NCBI GenBank assembly: GCA_003508835.1
Contig: PUFA01000144.1
Location: 4,464,001-4,528,000 of the forward strand
Direction: 5' to 3'
From: Eonycteris spelaea
Taxonomy: Eukaryota; Chordata; Mammalia; Chiroptera; Pteropodidae
Length of the DNA: 64,000 bases
Shown here one piece after another: positions 36,500-50,350 of this stretch (the first letter of the stretch is position 1; every line of letters begins with the position of its first letter). A program made the translations under genes and the position numbers. The notes under the pieces are model-generated. The model was given only the letters and a program-made list of their open reading frames with translations, had not been told where the DNA came from and did not search any database.

Positions 36500-37560
36500 A
36501 TCCAGCAATGGTGATAGAAGGCCACCTGTGTCCACCAAGATATCTGTACAAGAATATTCACAGCAGCACTATTCAAACAATTCAAATATCAATAGTGACT
36601 GGATAAGTAAAGTTCATCGTGTAGTATACGCAAATCATGAAATATTATACAGCAATTTTAAAAAGCAAACTACAAATGCATGTTAGTTACAATGTGATGA
36701 AATCTCACAGATATAATGTGGCAGAATGTACTTTCCAAAGACGGCCACCCCACTATCTCCCATCCCTTATGCTCTTCTAGAACCTTCTCTCATCCCCATC
36801 TAGAAATAGAGTCTATGTCCCCTCCCCTTGATCCTGCCCAACCTTTCATGACTGCCTCAACAAATATAGTTTGGCCAGTGTGAGGCAATGTGACCCCTGA
36901 GTTTAGGTCATAAAAACATCTTGCACTTCCACCTTGTTCTCTTAGGATGGTGGCTCTCTTGGAACTCAGCCATCATATTGTAAGGAAGCCTAAGCAGCCA
37001 ATGGAGACATGGACAGCAACTGAGAACCTGGCCCATGACTCCAGCTGAGCCACCAGCTGACGGTCAGCACCAACTGGCCCGCATACGAGTGAGCCATCTT
37101 GAAATGGACCATCCAGCCCGTAGTTGAGCTGCCCTAGCCAATGCTGCATGGAACAGAGACAACTCACCTTCTCTAAACTCTACCCGAATTGAAGTTCAGT
37201 AAGGAAAAGAAGTGACTGTTGTTTAAGCCACTACATTTTGGGCTGATTTCTTACATAGCAATAGAAGGTTAATTTGCATAATGATAAGTAAAAAAAGTCA
37301 AATACAAATGAGTATATAAAGTTCAAAAACACAAAACTCGCCTGTGGTGGCAGAGGTAAGTATAGTATCACCTGTTGTGGGGCAGGTACTGATTACAAAG
37401 GCATGAGGGAACCCTCCAGAGTAACGGACATGTACAAGGTCTTGATTGGAATAGTGGTTACATGGGTATAAAACAGGTGTCGAAATCCATTAAGCAATAA
37501 ATAGGATTTGTGCATTTCGCCCTACCTATGTTATATAATAATTACCAATAAACAGACAAC
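36500..37560 (+). mobile_element. LINE-1 3' UTR interrupted by an LTR
   Basis: The left part (36500-36718) has ACAAGAATATTCACAGCAGC and AATATTATACAGCAATTTTA. The right part (37279-37560) has GAATAGTGGTTACATGGGTA and ATAATTACCAATAAACAG. Together they read as one old LINE-1 3' end split by the LTR at 36719-37278. Confidence 0.65.
36719..37278 (+). mobile_element. Solo LTR (ERVL-class type) with 5-bp target duplication
   Basis: The 560-bp element begins TGGCAGAATG and ends TTTGCA, the TG..CA borders of retroviral LTRs. It is flanked by TAATG on both sides (36714-36718 and 37279-37283). Internal words are GTAAGGAAGCCTAAGCAGCC and a near-end TAAGCCACTACATTTTGGGC. No internal viral genes remain. 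Confidence 0.8.
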
Positions 37561-38254
37561 AGTAATGGAAGGCAGCCTATGTCAAGGTCAGGTGAGAGAC
37601 CCAGACATCAGGGATGGCCAGCATGAGCAAAGAAACCTGGTGAAGTCTCCCTGGTCCCCTTTTTGACAGAGGAGAAACCAGGCTGGCTGGAAACGGGATT
37701 GCTGAGACCTCAACATAAGCCCCTTGTCTCAGGGAGGATATCACCGGTAAGGGCACCCGGTGGTGAAAAGGAGCATTTTCTGAGCTGGCTGAGAGGGTGG
37801 TCTCGTAGGGTAGGAAATGAACAGTCACCTACTGTCCTGGACCCATGGGAATAACTACCAGTCGAGAAAAGCCAGCCAGCCCACCCTGACCATCAGGCCT
37901 GTGTGGCCAGCACTGGTCTAACCCAAAACATTAGGGGGCAAGAAAACTCCTTGCTTGGAAGCAGCCTGACTGCTGGAAAGTACTGTCCCTGCTCTTTCCG
38001 ACGTGTGCATATCGGTTCCAAAATTCCAGAGCGCCTTCTCAGAATCTGTTTGTTCCCAAACTGGAGACAGCTTTGTTTCCAGGGTCCCCCTCACCCCAAT
38101 TAATCCATGCTGTTTAAAGAAAATGCAGAAAAACAGAAAAGCACACAAAAAATAATAATTTTAAATCACTTGTAAACATACTACTGAGATAATCACTATA
38201 AAAGTGAAGATAATTTTCCTTCTAGACTTAATACGTTTGTTTTCATGTTGATTG

Positions 38255-38345
38255 TTGTTTTAACTTCCTTAAGATCACACAGATAGATAGTGAGCAGTTT
38301 GGTATTTGAACATAGAGTTTAGTCAGACCCTTGTTCTGTCTCTTC
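38255..38345 (-). repeat. MIR-like fragment, antisense
   Basis: TTAAGATCACACAGATAGAT followed by GTTTGGTATTTGAAC resembles the inverted 'GGTCACACAGCTAGTAAG..GGATTCGAACC' part of MIR. Confidence 0.45.
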
Positions 38346-41179
38346 AACAGACGCAAAGCTTCCTAGTGATGCGCCAAGCTCCCTGCCCCAAGCCTGCGGC
38401 CTTGGGATCCGCCACCAGACAATGAATGCTCTACTTTCCACTGCTGAATGGTGAATGGCCCCGTGTTCTCATTATTTTCCCACTCCAGGGATTCTTCCGA
38501 GTTCCTATAACAACCTGGCCAATTTCCATCTCATTTGACACGGTCATCAAAGGGAGGCCTCCTGCCACAAGAATAAGTTCCCAAGAGCCCTGATCCTGGC
38601 ATGGGTTGAGGAAGAACTAAATCCAAAGTTCCTGAAGACAAAACTGAGAATCCAGGACTGAAGGAAGCTAGAATGGCACTTTTCTGCCTCTGAGCCTTAC
38701 TAACCCTCAGCCAGCTCCCCACTTATCAGAGGCTAAAGGGTTGGGGGCTCTAGCTTCTCTCTGGGGCAGCCAAGTGCCTAGGCCACTGTCTTGAGAGGTC
38801 CCTGAGGGCTGGCTGTCTTGGGGACAGGTCTCCTCACTGCAGAGGAAGAGGCCATTTGCAGGGACGCTTAAAGGATAGGGGAAGGTCAATCCTCTTCTCA
38901 CCCCCTTGCGTTGTGAGGCTTCATGAAAGAGCCCTGGGCACTGGAAGGGTGGGGAAAGCTGGAGGTCAGTGGGAGAGTAAACTTTGCAGAAAGTCTATTC
39001 AACCAGGAAACAGGCCTGAATGCAAGGACAGTGAGGGGCCCAGGTGGCTGCAGATAAGACTGGGGACTCTTCCCAGACTCCATCGCCAGCCTGCCTGTCT
39101 CTGGCTCACCCACCAGAAAGTGTCACTGTGAAGGTGTCTCTTTGTGTTTGACAGAGGCATGGTCTCCAGAAGGTCCCTCTGGAAATGCTGGCACCTGGGA
39201 GGTCTGCTCCAGTGGCAGAGAATTTGAACAGAGAAGAATCCTGGCCCCAAGTCCCTGAGGGGAAGGAGAAGGAAGCAAAGGGGCAGGTATGAAGTGTTAG
39301 GGTGGAAATGAGAGCGGGCAGGAGACCATGCCAGACAGGAACAGGACAGAGGGACACAGACAGGAAAGGGTACAGATAGGAAGGTTCAGGAGAGTCATCA
39401 GAAGCAAAAGTAATCTTTTTTAGTGGAGAAAGCGCACCCCCAAACTAAACACACAGTGAATGTAATCCCTTGATTAAAGGAGGATATCAAACTGATTTAA
39501 ATATTTAATTCATTATAATAATATTTAATATATTAAATACATGATGGGAGTGACAGCACCTGACCAGGATGTGAGTAGCACCCCAAAATATCTCACCCCT
39601 CCTTTTGGTAAAGGGACCCCCCACACCCACTCTCCGGGTGGTACCTGCATGTTCTCATCTCCTGACCTTGCCCATACTGTTCACTTTTCACGACTCCCTT
39701 CCTCCCCAAGTCCATCCCCATTCCCATCCATCCATCAAGGTTCAGTGCCACTTTTTCCAGGAATCTTCCAGAAATGTTCCCTCCTGTGAACAGTCAGAGG
39801 GCACTGGGTTTATACCTTTCTGAGGTCCTGACCACTCACCCCTATGTGCTCATGTTATCTGTCAGAGACTGCCAGTGCGGGGAGCAAGGGACTGGTTTTA
39901 AGTATCTTTGCAGGACCACAGGATGCACCCACCCCAGCCCACCACACACAGGGCCACACATAAAATGCATTTAACAAAATGAATGACTGAAGCTTCTGGG
40001 GGGAGAGACAAAGGGTAAGCTCAGGGGAGGAACCCAGGCTCCAAAGCAGCAGACCGAAGACCCTTGATGGTGATGCTTGTTTTATATTCCCAGATTCCGA
40101 GAGACTATGCCCTGTTCCCACAGGATGTGAATAAAAATACTCCTCTGCATGTTTATATTATAGAACCATCTAGGTCATCCCCTTTCGGAGACAACTGGGG
40201 CCAGAGAGGGAAGGGCATTTCCTTGCCCAGGGTCCCAGAGTGGGTAGGTGGCACCTGAAAATTCCAACTCCATTCCATCCCAGATCTGGGCCATTTCCAC
40301 AAAACATCAGCATGGAAGAGCCTCTGTCTCGACACCATAACTGAGAGAAGGGCAGTCTCCTAAAGAAGCCACAGTAAGGCCTGCGTTCCCCCCAGAGCTG
40401 ATAACTACTGGGTGGGCACCCCTGGTAAGAAAAGGAAGGTCCTTCTTTGATCTTATTCAAAGCTGAGTCCAGCCTTTGAGAAACTGGAGAGCATGTTTGG
40501 AAACAATGGAAACATGGGCATTTCAGGCAAAGCTTTGGGAATCCCAAAGCTTGCAGAACTGAGAGAGAGAGAGAGCAAGAGAAGCATGAGTAGTGTCAAG
40601 TGTGCAGTGGGTTGGGGGTGTGCATGAGGGAATGGAGCAGGGATGGCTGGCGGGGGGGCCAGCCAGTTATGTCACGTCATGTTAACAGCCCAGTATCTGA
40701 TTGTTTTCACCTGGGCCAGTCTTGCATCTGCCAAGTGCGGGTCCGGGCATTCTTACTTTGTCTCAAGCCGGCTGATCCATTCCTATTGTGGCCCCAGGCA
40801 GTGGGACTTGGGGGCCAAAGCTATGATTTATGTGTGTGCAGAGTCCCAAGCCTTCCTCTTGTCTTCCCTGGGTCTTCCTATGCCCCTTCTTGTTCCCTCC
40901 CAGCAGACCAAGGACACACGGGGCTATCTGTGCTGAGACTGGCCTTTGCCTCCCACCAACCACAAGCCACCCTCTGGGAGGCCCAAGGGAAGAGGAAACC
41001 AGGCACACATAGGGAGAGGCTCTGATTTTCCTGTGGCTCACTTCTGATCACCTTCAGGGGGCCTACGTAAGGTAAACCAATATAATTCTGGCAGCCTGAT
41101 AGGTGGTATGTATATATACCCTTTAGAAAATAAACTTGTCCAGCTATCACAAGAACTATAAAAACAATCATGGCCTCCA

Positions 41180-42050
41180 GCCTGGATACCCTACTCTTGG
41201 GATTTTATTCTAAAAAAATAAATTGAGCAGAAGTGAAAAGAGATATGCCTGAGACTGGTTTTTGTGGGAGCACAAAGACAGGAAACAATCTATTTGTTAT
41301 ACCTAAAAGTCTAACAGTAATGGTTATTTATACTATAAGACTTGACTTTAAAAATTATAAAGACTTGGAAATGATGAAAAATGCAAACAAAAAGTCTATG
41401 TTCAATGTAATAAGTATGCCAAAAATATGTGCAGATGGGCAAGAGCTTGAAATGTACTGACATTTGGGTATTTTTTATTTAAAATTCCATTAAAGATTTT
41501 TTAAATTAGAATATCTGATGCTGTCTAGAATGCATTTAAATAGACACCCTCACTCACTGCCATTGAGAGTATAAACTGATATAATCTCACTACAGGTTGG
41601 TACAATTTGCAGGACAATTTGGCAATACATTCAAAGGCCTTAAAATGCCTTTCATGCAGAAATTCCACTTCTAGGAGTTTATCCAAAGGAAATAAAGAGA
41701 AAGATGGGGAGATTGATGTACAAGGATATTTACGCAATATTATTTATAACGGTAAAAGACTTGACACCACCCTAATGGTCAACAGTAGAGAAAATGATTA
41801 AAGAAGATACAGAATAACCACACAGTAGATTACTGTGCAGTTATTAAACACATTTTGAAACATTTAATGACAAATGATATGGTACATGGAAAAACTATAT
41901 CATGTGCACATTTGTTATATATATATCATATAATTCTTTATATCTATAGAGAGAGATACATATATACATATTATATAAACATCCTAATTTTGTACATAGC
42001 CATAAACCAAAATGCTACAGGATAATGAGTTGTTATATTTCTTCTTTAGA
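41180..42050 (+). mobile_element. Two adjacent LINE-1 3' fragments, sense
   Basis: The first (from 41195) has GGGATTTTATTCTAAAAAAA. The second (from about 41530) has CAATTTGGCAATACATTCAA, TTCCACTTCTAGGAGTTTAT and ATATTATTTATAACGGTAAA, the same region again, so they are separate copies or a duplication. Confidence 0.6.
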
Positions 42051-45000
42051 CTTTCATGTATTTTCCTATATTTAGGGATTAATACCAGAATCATATTACA
42101 TCAGAAGGCACATGCCAGTTTTTTCATTGTAAGTTTGGTCACCTGGTTAAAGGGATGTCCTCTAAGCTCTTCATTGTAAAGGTATTTTTACTCCTTAGTG
42201 ATTGCTAAGTAATCTTCAAGGAGATACTGGTTTGAGAGCATATGAATAGCCTGTTTCCCAACAAACTTTTAATCTATGGAAATAGCATCCATTCATGATC
42301 TTGGTTGGAACCAGTGGTTTCGCTGAGGATTCACAATGGTTATTTCCTCCTACACTTATTAAGCTGACATTCTTCAGTGAAGAACGGCTTCCCCCTCCCA
42401 TATTTTTAGTATTACTATGGCCTTGTTGATATTATTATTATTATTACTCAATGTGTTATAACCATTGTATTGCTTAATGCTCAAATTGTCCCCAGTGTGG
42501 CTGGTGGGTTTCCCTTCAAGCCAGCTCCTGTGTCTCTGTCATTCTCCGAGCACTTTCTTACTTTCTGTAGCAACATTCCTTGCCCCAGATGTGGAACTGG
42601 CCATCCTCCAAGAAGCCCTGGTTCCTTTTAGTGGACGGTGCTGCATCGTTACTGGGTGTCGTTGCTTCTGGGCCCCTTCAGTGAACAGAGCCAGGAATTT
42701 GGGAAATATGCATGCGCGTGTGTGTAAATAATGAGTTCATATTGATACTCCCAATATAAATACACATGACATAGTGCTTTGTCTTTTCCCCTACTCTTTA
42801 AATCTGTTATCTCTCTCCTCCCATGGTGAAAACCTCAATTCCCAACATCAGTATAATTTTTGCTCTATCCTATAATATAGCCAAATAGTTTCAGATTACT
42901 ACACCAGTACTAGTATTGAGATGGTGTATGAACACTATTTCAGTTAGTTTTCTATGCCCTTCAGGGTAATAATCTGTCAACCATTCAGTCCCTGAAATAA
43001 TTACACCCTGACAGAGACTCATAGCCTCTCAAGATCCGCCCCCCCCCCAAATAATCTACTCTTGCAGAGATTTCATAAACCAGGCAGACTGCTGACAACT
43101 CCCCAGGAATGATGATGGAGGAGACAATAATGCAGCATGTCAATGACTTTCACAAGCATAGTAGGCACGACCTGTCTCAAAAGAGCCCCCAGGTACCAGC
43201 CTTTGGCTCCCCGAGTTACTTGTCTATTTCCCATTATTTTTCTCTCTTCTTCCTTCGCCCTCCTCTCTTCATTAGGATCGAAGCACAATTCTTCCCCTTC
43301 TGTCAAGCAGACCAACCTCCTCCTTTGAAGCCTGACTCAAGATCTTCACAGAACAAAGACAGCCTTCTTCCTAAGAGAAATTATGGTGAAAAAAATTCCT
43401 CTGCCTCATTACACATACAAGGGTTGGAATCTTTTTAAAGTTTGGTCAGTTACAAATTGCAAACAAGCAGCTGCAAAACCCTTTCGGGATGAATCTACCC
43501 ATCGACTCAGCTACTGCCCCTCAGGACCAGGTCCCCAGATGGCTTGAGCTGCCCAGAATCTTTCCACCCCAGGGGAAACTCTGGTTTCCAGAGCCACTCG
43601 CTCACGTCCTCCACTATCTTCCCCCCTCACAAACAGACAGGCCTGTCCTTTGACGCAGCCACTGCCCCATACTGCCTTCCAGGACACCAGCCAAGGGTCC
43701 TGCGAGAGAAACAGTGTTCTATGGAAGAAGCCATGGTCTATGAGCCCAGCAGAAGTGGGGGGCTGGCCCTCCTAGTAGCGCCACAGTTCTGGAGAAGGGG
43801 CTCAAGTGTGAGACCTTTTCCTCTTAGGACCTCGAATTTCTCATTATGTCCATGCAGATTGCCTTGCTAAGCAACCTGCCTGGACGAGAACCAGAGAGAG
43901 GCTAAAGGTGCCACTCCTGGCTCTTCCAGAGCTTTTAGGGCCTAGACCTTCTGTGGGCAGAAATTTACCAAAAGGCAAGGCGGGAGGCAGTGCTAGAAAG
44001 GGGTCCCTGACTGAGGGTGTAGGTGGTGGGGGAAGGGAGGGCCTAGTGAGGGGAGGTGAAGATCTTTTGGGGAAGTCTATCATAATCTTTGATGAGGGAG
44101 GGAACAGATAAAATTTGAAAAATACTCTAAAACTGTTACATCGGTTTGATTTTCTAGTTAGTAAATAGTTAAGTTGCTTTAACATTTCAATTAATAGTAA
44201 AGTGTGAGATTTTTGTATTTAGTGATGTTATTTAGACCCAATGGCTCAGTGATATACAAGAATGCTGGGCCTTTCAAAGTGCAAGAGTTGAAGAAGAAAT
44301 GTGTGGTAGAAGAGTGTAATAAAACAAAGTGGTCTGGGAATGAGAAGAGGTCGGACTGGAGAGGAGGGAGGGTGTGAGCCCCTTGGCACAGGTAGTGTGC
44401 TGCCCCGTAGCCGCCCATCCATCCCCAGAGCCCCTGCCAGCTCAGGACAACCTGAGGAGCGCTGGAATACTTCCTAACCTCCCAAGTCTCCCTCTGTCAT
44501 CTCTCGACATGCCTCAAAGTCTGCCACCTGCACCTTCATCCTTTGAGTTATGCACTGGCCTCTGCTGGCTCTTCTACCAAGCGGGTAGCATTTACATTGG
44601 GATTTATGTTGCAACTGTATCTAGTTCTGTACCATTTTGTAACTTTCTAGAAAGACACATAATCTAGACTAGGTAAGTAATCTCTCTAGTTTGATGCTCC
44701 TCCAAATTTTTATGTGATCCAACTGACCACTCCTTAGGAGAATCGAGACAACTGAGAACAGCAACCTTGCCCTTAAGAAGCAGCGGGCCCAGAGGGACAG
44801 GTAGAGCCTGCTGGAAAAATACTCGAGCCCTCTGTCCTTGCTGAGACGCAGTAAGAAACCACATATCAGGTTAATTTCCACATTTCATGTTACTGGGCTG
44901 CTCCCCTGGGCACAATGGCGATGGCTCTAGGCCCAGGGGCCCAGCGGGCCTTTGCTTCTTTCCACCATGGTTTTTCTCACCCAGGGCTGATCGACTCCAG

Positions 45001-45171
45001 AGCTGACTCAAAGCAGGGCTCAGCAGAGATGTCATTTCAGGAAGCCGACTCAAAGGCTCAGTGACTTGCCTCAGGGTATATAGCCAGGGCCCAGGGTGGG
45101 AACTCTGTCAGCTGAGTAATCTTAGAAGAACTCTAAATTCGTTACCTGAATGGGAACACAAACTGGCTAAA

Positions 45172-45405
45172 AATAAGGGTTCTGGAGACAAGCTTACCTG
45201 GGTTCATACCCTGGCTCCATCACTGGCCAGCACCATGTGCATGAGACTTAACTTCTGTCTGTCTGTTTCCTCATCTGCAAAATGGAACTTGTAATAGTAT
45301 CTACCTCATGGGCTGCTTTGAGTTAATCTGATGAGCTGATGCATGTAAAATGCTTACAACACTGCCTGGCTCACAGAAAGTGCTCAATAAATCTTTGCTA
45401 TTTTA
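45172..45405 (+). repeat. MIR SINE, nearly full length
   Basis: GGGTTCATACCCTGGCTCCA, GTTTCCTCATCTGCAAAATG, ATAGTATCTACCTCATGGGC, GCATGTAAAATGCTTACAAC, CTGCCTGGCTCACAGAAAGT and GCTCAATAAATCTTTGCTAT are in consensus order. Confidence 0.85.
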
Positions 45406-45449
45406 TATGTGCATGCACTCCTACACACATCTGTAAATATATATACAAA

Positions 45450-46180
45450 GGCTATAAAGACATACTTCTTGGGATGGCTGAAATAAACTTAATACACTTA
45501 AATTTGACAATACCAGGTGTTGGTGAGGATACGGAACAACTGAAACACTGTGGATAGGAATGTAAAACGTGGAGCCACTCTGAACGACAGTCTGGCCCAG
45601 AGAGGCAGGTAAAGCAGTTTCCTATGAAGTTAAACATACTTACCACACTTACCGTATGAGCCAGCGATCCCGTTTCTAGTTATTCACTCGAGAGAAATGA
45701 AAGCATATGTCCACACAAAGAATGCTAGTAGTGATTTTATTTATAATAGCCAAAAAATGGAAACGGCCCAGGTGTTCATCAACAAGTAGATGGATAACAA
45801 TTCTGGAACATCCTTTCAATGGAATATTACTCAGCAATAAGAAAGGATGCAGTACCGATACATGAAATGACACAGATGAATCGCAAAAGCATTATGCTAA
45901 AGGAAAGAAGCCAGGCACACAAGGCTCCACTCTACAGAATTCCATTACACGACATTCTAGAAATAATGAGACAGGAGGGACAGGAAACAGATCAGTGTTT
46001 GCCACGGGCTGGGCAGGGAGATTTGCCACAAATGGGCACGAGGAAACATTTTAGGGTGATGGAATGCTCTGCACTGTTATTGTGGTGGTGGGTTCATGGC
46101 TGAATGTGTTTGCCGAAATTCATAGAATAGTTCACATATAAAAAGTAAATTATACCATAATTACCCACGACAGGAAGAAA
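45450..46180 (+). mobile_element. LINE-1 3' UTR, sense
   Basis: ACCAGGTGTTGGTGAGGATA, GAGCCAGCGATCCCGTTTCT, TGGAATATTACTCAGCAATA, ATTATGCTAAAGGAAAGAAG and GAACATTTTAGGGTGATGGA-like words follow the order of L1M 3' ends. Confidence 0.7.
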
Positions 46181-46454
46181 TAGGGTAAGAAGGCCGTATA
46201 AAGGATGATCTTTTTTTGTTCTACTTAATCATATCTGTACTGTTTGAACTTTTGTAATGAGCATGTAATTCATGCAGTTGGCAATAATTTTATGAAAGTT
46301 TGAAATAATACTGATAGTATCTACCTTGAAAGCATGTTGTGAGATCCAAATGAAATGAGGTAATGTGTATGATATACAGAGAAGACCCACAGATCTTCTA
46401 AAGTGACAGTCTAAAGGACAAGAGTTCTCCACAAGCGTGACAGCCAGGACTTAC

Positions 46455-46523
46455 CTCAGTGACAAAGAGTGTGCGAGGGTCAATGATATCCAAGAAGTGC
46501 CTGAAGCGGCCATAGAAGGATGT
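46455..46523 (-). CDS. SFXN5: SFXN5 exon 2 (residues 35-57)
   Basis: This 69-nt, phase 0-0 exon encodes [20 protein letters not shown] then VTE. The F-x-H-F-x-x-x-x-D-P-R-T-L pattern is the sideroflexin N-terminal motif. Acceptor TCTAG and donor GAG|GTAAGT are canonical. Confidence 0.97.
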
Positions 46524-47739
46524 CTAGAGAAGTGGGCAGGAGAGAAGAGTAGATCAGCTCCCGTAGGTCATCCTCCAGCCACTGGGGACCCCACCGCACA
46601 CCTCACCCCTACTGTTGGGGTCCCATCATCCCAAGGACTTCCCACGTGGGTGATGAATACCAAAGAGGCCTCACTGCTCAGGGACCTGAGGGCAGCTCTC
46701 CCAGGTCTGAGGGCTTTCTAATGACAAATCAGAAAGATCATGAAGACACTCAGTGACTGTCCAACTTCTCTTTAAGGTGCTTCCCATTTTCCTCCCTTTT
46801 CCCCCAGTGCCCTGAGATCTACTCCAAGTCTTTCAGCAGCTCCGAACCACCACTGAGCATACAGCTGGAGGTGAGGTCTGGTCATCCACCCTCTTCCAGC
46901 CTTCCCTCACCACCACAGCCTCCTTTCCTCGCTTAGGATCTCTTGAGTGAGGGAGGTCAAGCTCCCCATAGGCAGAGCTCAAGCACCAGAGAACCCAGCT
47001 TGCAGCCCTCAGGCCCCCCCTTCACCCACAGCTCTGAAACTGCTGTGAGGCTCAGAACGAGAAGCCTGCTTTTTCCCGGCCTTATCCCAGAGCGGGGGCC
47101 CTGGAAAAGAAGGGCTTTGTGCAAAGCAGGCCACAGGCACTAGAGAACAATGAAAGGGAACCGAGCAACCCTGCTGCTGGGCCCTCTGCCCTAGAGACAG
47201 AGCCAGCTTGGCAAAGCCAAGCTCAAGAGGTGGAGAGAGAGTGCCAAGCTAAGGGACAAAGGGAGAAGCTGCAAATGCTGGGGGTTCATGCCTCACTACA
47301 CCCCTGGGCGCTGCCCCAAATGCTCCCTGGAGCCCCACAACTCTCCGAGCACAGTCCTCTGCACAGCAGAGGAAACAGAAGCTCCCGCTCTCCCTCCCCT
47401 TGCTCACTAGGCCACCAGATGCTGAGGCCAACTTCTGCTCCTTTCTCTCCCCAATAAAGACCCTGAAACAGGCCCTGGATCACCTCAAAGTCCCCTGCAC
47501 CCATCAATCCCCATACCGCCTCCATCTCTCTGTTCACTATGACACATTCCCTGCCAGGAGCAGCCTCTCCACCCCCTACTTCCACCCTCTTTGAGCTGCT
47601 GCCTTTCACAAACCAGACAAGCTTCAGCACCACTCCTAACAAAAACAGTTGCTTTTCTAACCTCTTATAACTCAAATGGCCTAAACCACGATGCTCACAC
47701 TGTTGTCTTGGCAAAATTTCACGTCTAAGTCTAAGGAAA

Positions 47740-48560
47740 CAATCAGAGATGTTCAGAGGTGTGGTCAGACAGTTAGAGGAACATGCTGAGGATGCTCACT
47801 GCTGCATTATTGTAAAGGTGGATGGTTAAACAAAGGATGGTCCCTTCATATGAGTGAACACTATGTAGCCATTTAAAATCATGTTTTCAGACAACATTTA
47901 TGACATGGAAATGCTTATGATGTTGTGAAATGCATATAAAGAGGATGATTCCAATTAATAGACAAGGAGATAAACAGAGCCAGATGGATAGTAAATGGAG
48001 AGCAAAGAGACAAAATGACATCAGATCTTGGTCCACTAAAATGAATCAGTGCTCCTTAGAGAAATGGCCAGTTCCAGGGCTGGGGCAGGGAAGGTACAAG
48101 AGGAGACTGATACATTCTGTTGTGCCAGAAAGTAATGAAGTGCCACCCCGCGAAATGATGGGGACATGTTAAAAGGACCAATGAGGAGCAGATGGACTTT
48201 GTGCGCCTCCGTATGTGATACGCTGAGAAGTTCACAATATCGCTCACGTAGTGTTCTGGAATGATTGAATCTAATTATGAAGAAACATCAGACAAACCCA
48301 GATTGAGGACATTCCATAAAATAATCTGCCTTATTCATCAAATATGTCCATGTCTAAAGACAAAGAAAGACTGAGGAACTAACTGGTCCACATTGAAGGA
48401 AATTAAGAGACAACTAAATGCATTGCATGATTCTGGACTGAATCCTGGACTGGAGGGAAAAACGTTCTCAAGGTCATTAATTGAAACAATTGACAAAACT
48501 AGAATGTGGGTCGTAGATTAATAAAAGTATTATATCCATATTAAATTTCCTAAATATAGT
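47740..48560 (+). mobile_element. Old LINE-1 3' sequence, sense
   Basis: Words such as TGTAGCCATTTAAAATCATG, CCAGGGCTGGGGCAGGGAAG, CAGACAAACCCAGATTGAGG and ACAAAACTAGAATGTGGGTC belong to L1M-type 3' ends. The part at 48280-48560 is related to 50860-51120. Confidence 0.55.
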
Positions 48561-48584
48561 AACTATACTGTAGTTATTACCATA

Positions 48585-48745
48585 GACTGAAAATGTGTGC
48601 CCCCCCCAAATTTATATGTTAAATCCTAATGTCCAAGGTGATGGCATTTGGAGACAGGGCCTTTGGGAGGCAATTAGATATGAGGGTACAGCCCTCATGA
48701 ATGGCATTAGTGCCCTTATAAAAGAGAATGTAATTTCTCAGTAAG
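48585..48745 (+). mobile_element. MaLR-type LTR 5' fragment
   Basis: CCCCAAATTTATATGTTAAA, TGATGGCATTTGGAGACAGG, GCCCTCATGAATGGCATTAG and TGCCCTTATAAAAGAGAATG parallel the first half of the complete copy at 50351-50691. Confidence 0.6.
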
Positions 48746-49319
48746 TACAAAAGAGAAGTGACTCAGAGAAGGAGGTTATTAGGACACTTTCTAGCTGCAG
48801 CTGGTCCCTGTGAGAAACCCTGTTTCTTTAGAGCTGCTTTATGTGCCTGTCCTCTCAGCTTGATGGATGGCAGGGAAGGTTTCTACTTTCTCAGTCTGAT
48901 TGACTTTTATTTTCTCAATAGTTTAAAATGTATGGCCTTCCCACCCCAACCCTCCAAAATTCAGATCCCATCTTTACCCAATCAGATAATCGTGGATGTT
49001 TTTCCTCCCTTTTTTCTTTACCTAAAGAATGAGTCAGCCAAGTGATTCCTTCCCTTTCCCTTCACAAGAAAGGTGAGTCAGCGGAATTCTCAGCAAGGTC
49101 TGGGGCCTACAGCACACTCTGCCTTCCCACCTCCACCGCCCCCAGGGTAGAGCGGGCCTTGGGAGCAATAGCTGAGGGCAATGGTCTAAGAAGGAACTGA
49201 CAGCCCTCCTGTACCCAGACCTCTAAATTACTGCTCTTCTAGATTAGGAATAAAATACTCACTGAACCTGTAGCCCAAAGGCAGAAAGGCGGGACCAACT
49301 CAGTAGCCCTGGACAAGGC

Positions 49320-49475
49320 TGCCCACTGAATCATCTGGGTACTGCAAAAACCAGCTGTACACCCAGAGATTCAAATTCTATTGGCCTGGGGTGGGGCTCC
49401 GGGCATCAGCGTCTGTTTAAAAACCTGCCCAGGTGAGTCATACGCAGCACGGGTTGAGAGCCACTGGGCTAGAGG
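49320..49475 (+). mobile_element. MER5-type hAT element
   Basis: GAATCATCTGGGTACTGCAA, AGATTCAAATTCTATTGGCC, TGGGGTGGGGCTCCGGGCAT and ACGGGTTGAGAGCCACTG follow MER5A from head to tail. Confidence 0.65.
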
Positions 49476-50350
49476 GTACTGACTCTGTCCATAGCACAAG
49501 CCAGCCCCAGGATAGCCCTGGGAAACAGGCATTCTCTTATCTTAAGGATATAAAAGATTAAAACACATAACTACCTGCAAGGAAATTTTCATTTTAGAAC
49601 TTATTTCAGGCAAACTATATGAGAAACTTTCCCCATTGCATGCTGACTCTCCGCCCACACAAACCTCTCCACCTTGGGGTGAAGAGTGCATTTTCCTGCT
49701 CAGCAAGCTCCCCATATCCCAGAGGGAGCCCTATGCAACCCACGTGCTCTGCCACTTTGGGCCTCGGCCAATTTCGGACCCTAACATACCTACAGGACTC
49801 CCATACCCCCAGTCATCTTAGCAGATAAGTAAGACTTCTGAAGGAGCAAGGAAGTTTTAAAAAATTATTTCTAAATAGACTGAACCACAAATGGGAAGAA
49901 GCATTTGTGTGGGTTTCCTGTTCTGGGGCTCCAACTTGTCAAAAATGGTGTCAAACCTGAAGGGAAGAAAAGAGTAGGGTCAGGAAAGGAAATGAATAGA
50001 AAAGGAGGAGGAAAGGGAACACAGTGGGTCACAGAGCTTCCTCGGGCGCTGTCTTGTCTTTTTCACCTTTCTAGGTAATGGGGCAGTGGTTAAAAGCATG
50101 GCCTTCAAATTTACGGGAAAAGAGAAACATTTTTACCACAGAGATGCCTTCAGCCACACTGAGAATGAGAGAAATTCTAAAAGACAAACAACCCAATTTC
50201 TTCAACAAATAAAGAGGGAAGTAGAGCCAGTAGATTAGAAGAAACAAAAGAGACATATTAGTCAAATTTAATGTGTGGCCTTTCTGGGGTCCTGATTGAA
50301 ACAAATTGATTATTTAAAAAAACGATGCGACAATCAAAAAATTCAAATAG

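Larger units (their letters stand above)
35526..46454 (-). other. SFXN5: SFXN5 intron 2 (10.9 kb)
   Basis: Donor GTAAGT follows exon 2 and acceptor TGCAG precedes exon 3. It holds LINE-1 copies at 35.6-36.2, 36.5-37.56, 41.2-42.0 and 45.4-46.2 kb, a solo LTR at 36.7-37.3 kb and MIRs. Stretches 38.4-41.1 and 42.1-45.1 kb are largely unique with nothing recognised. Confidence 0.85.
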
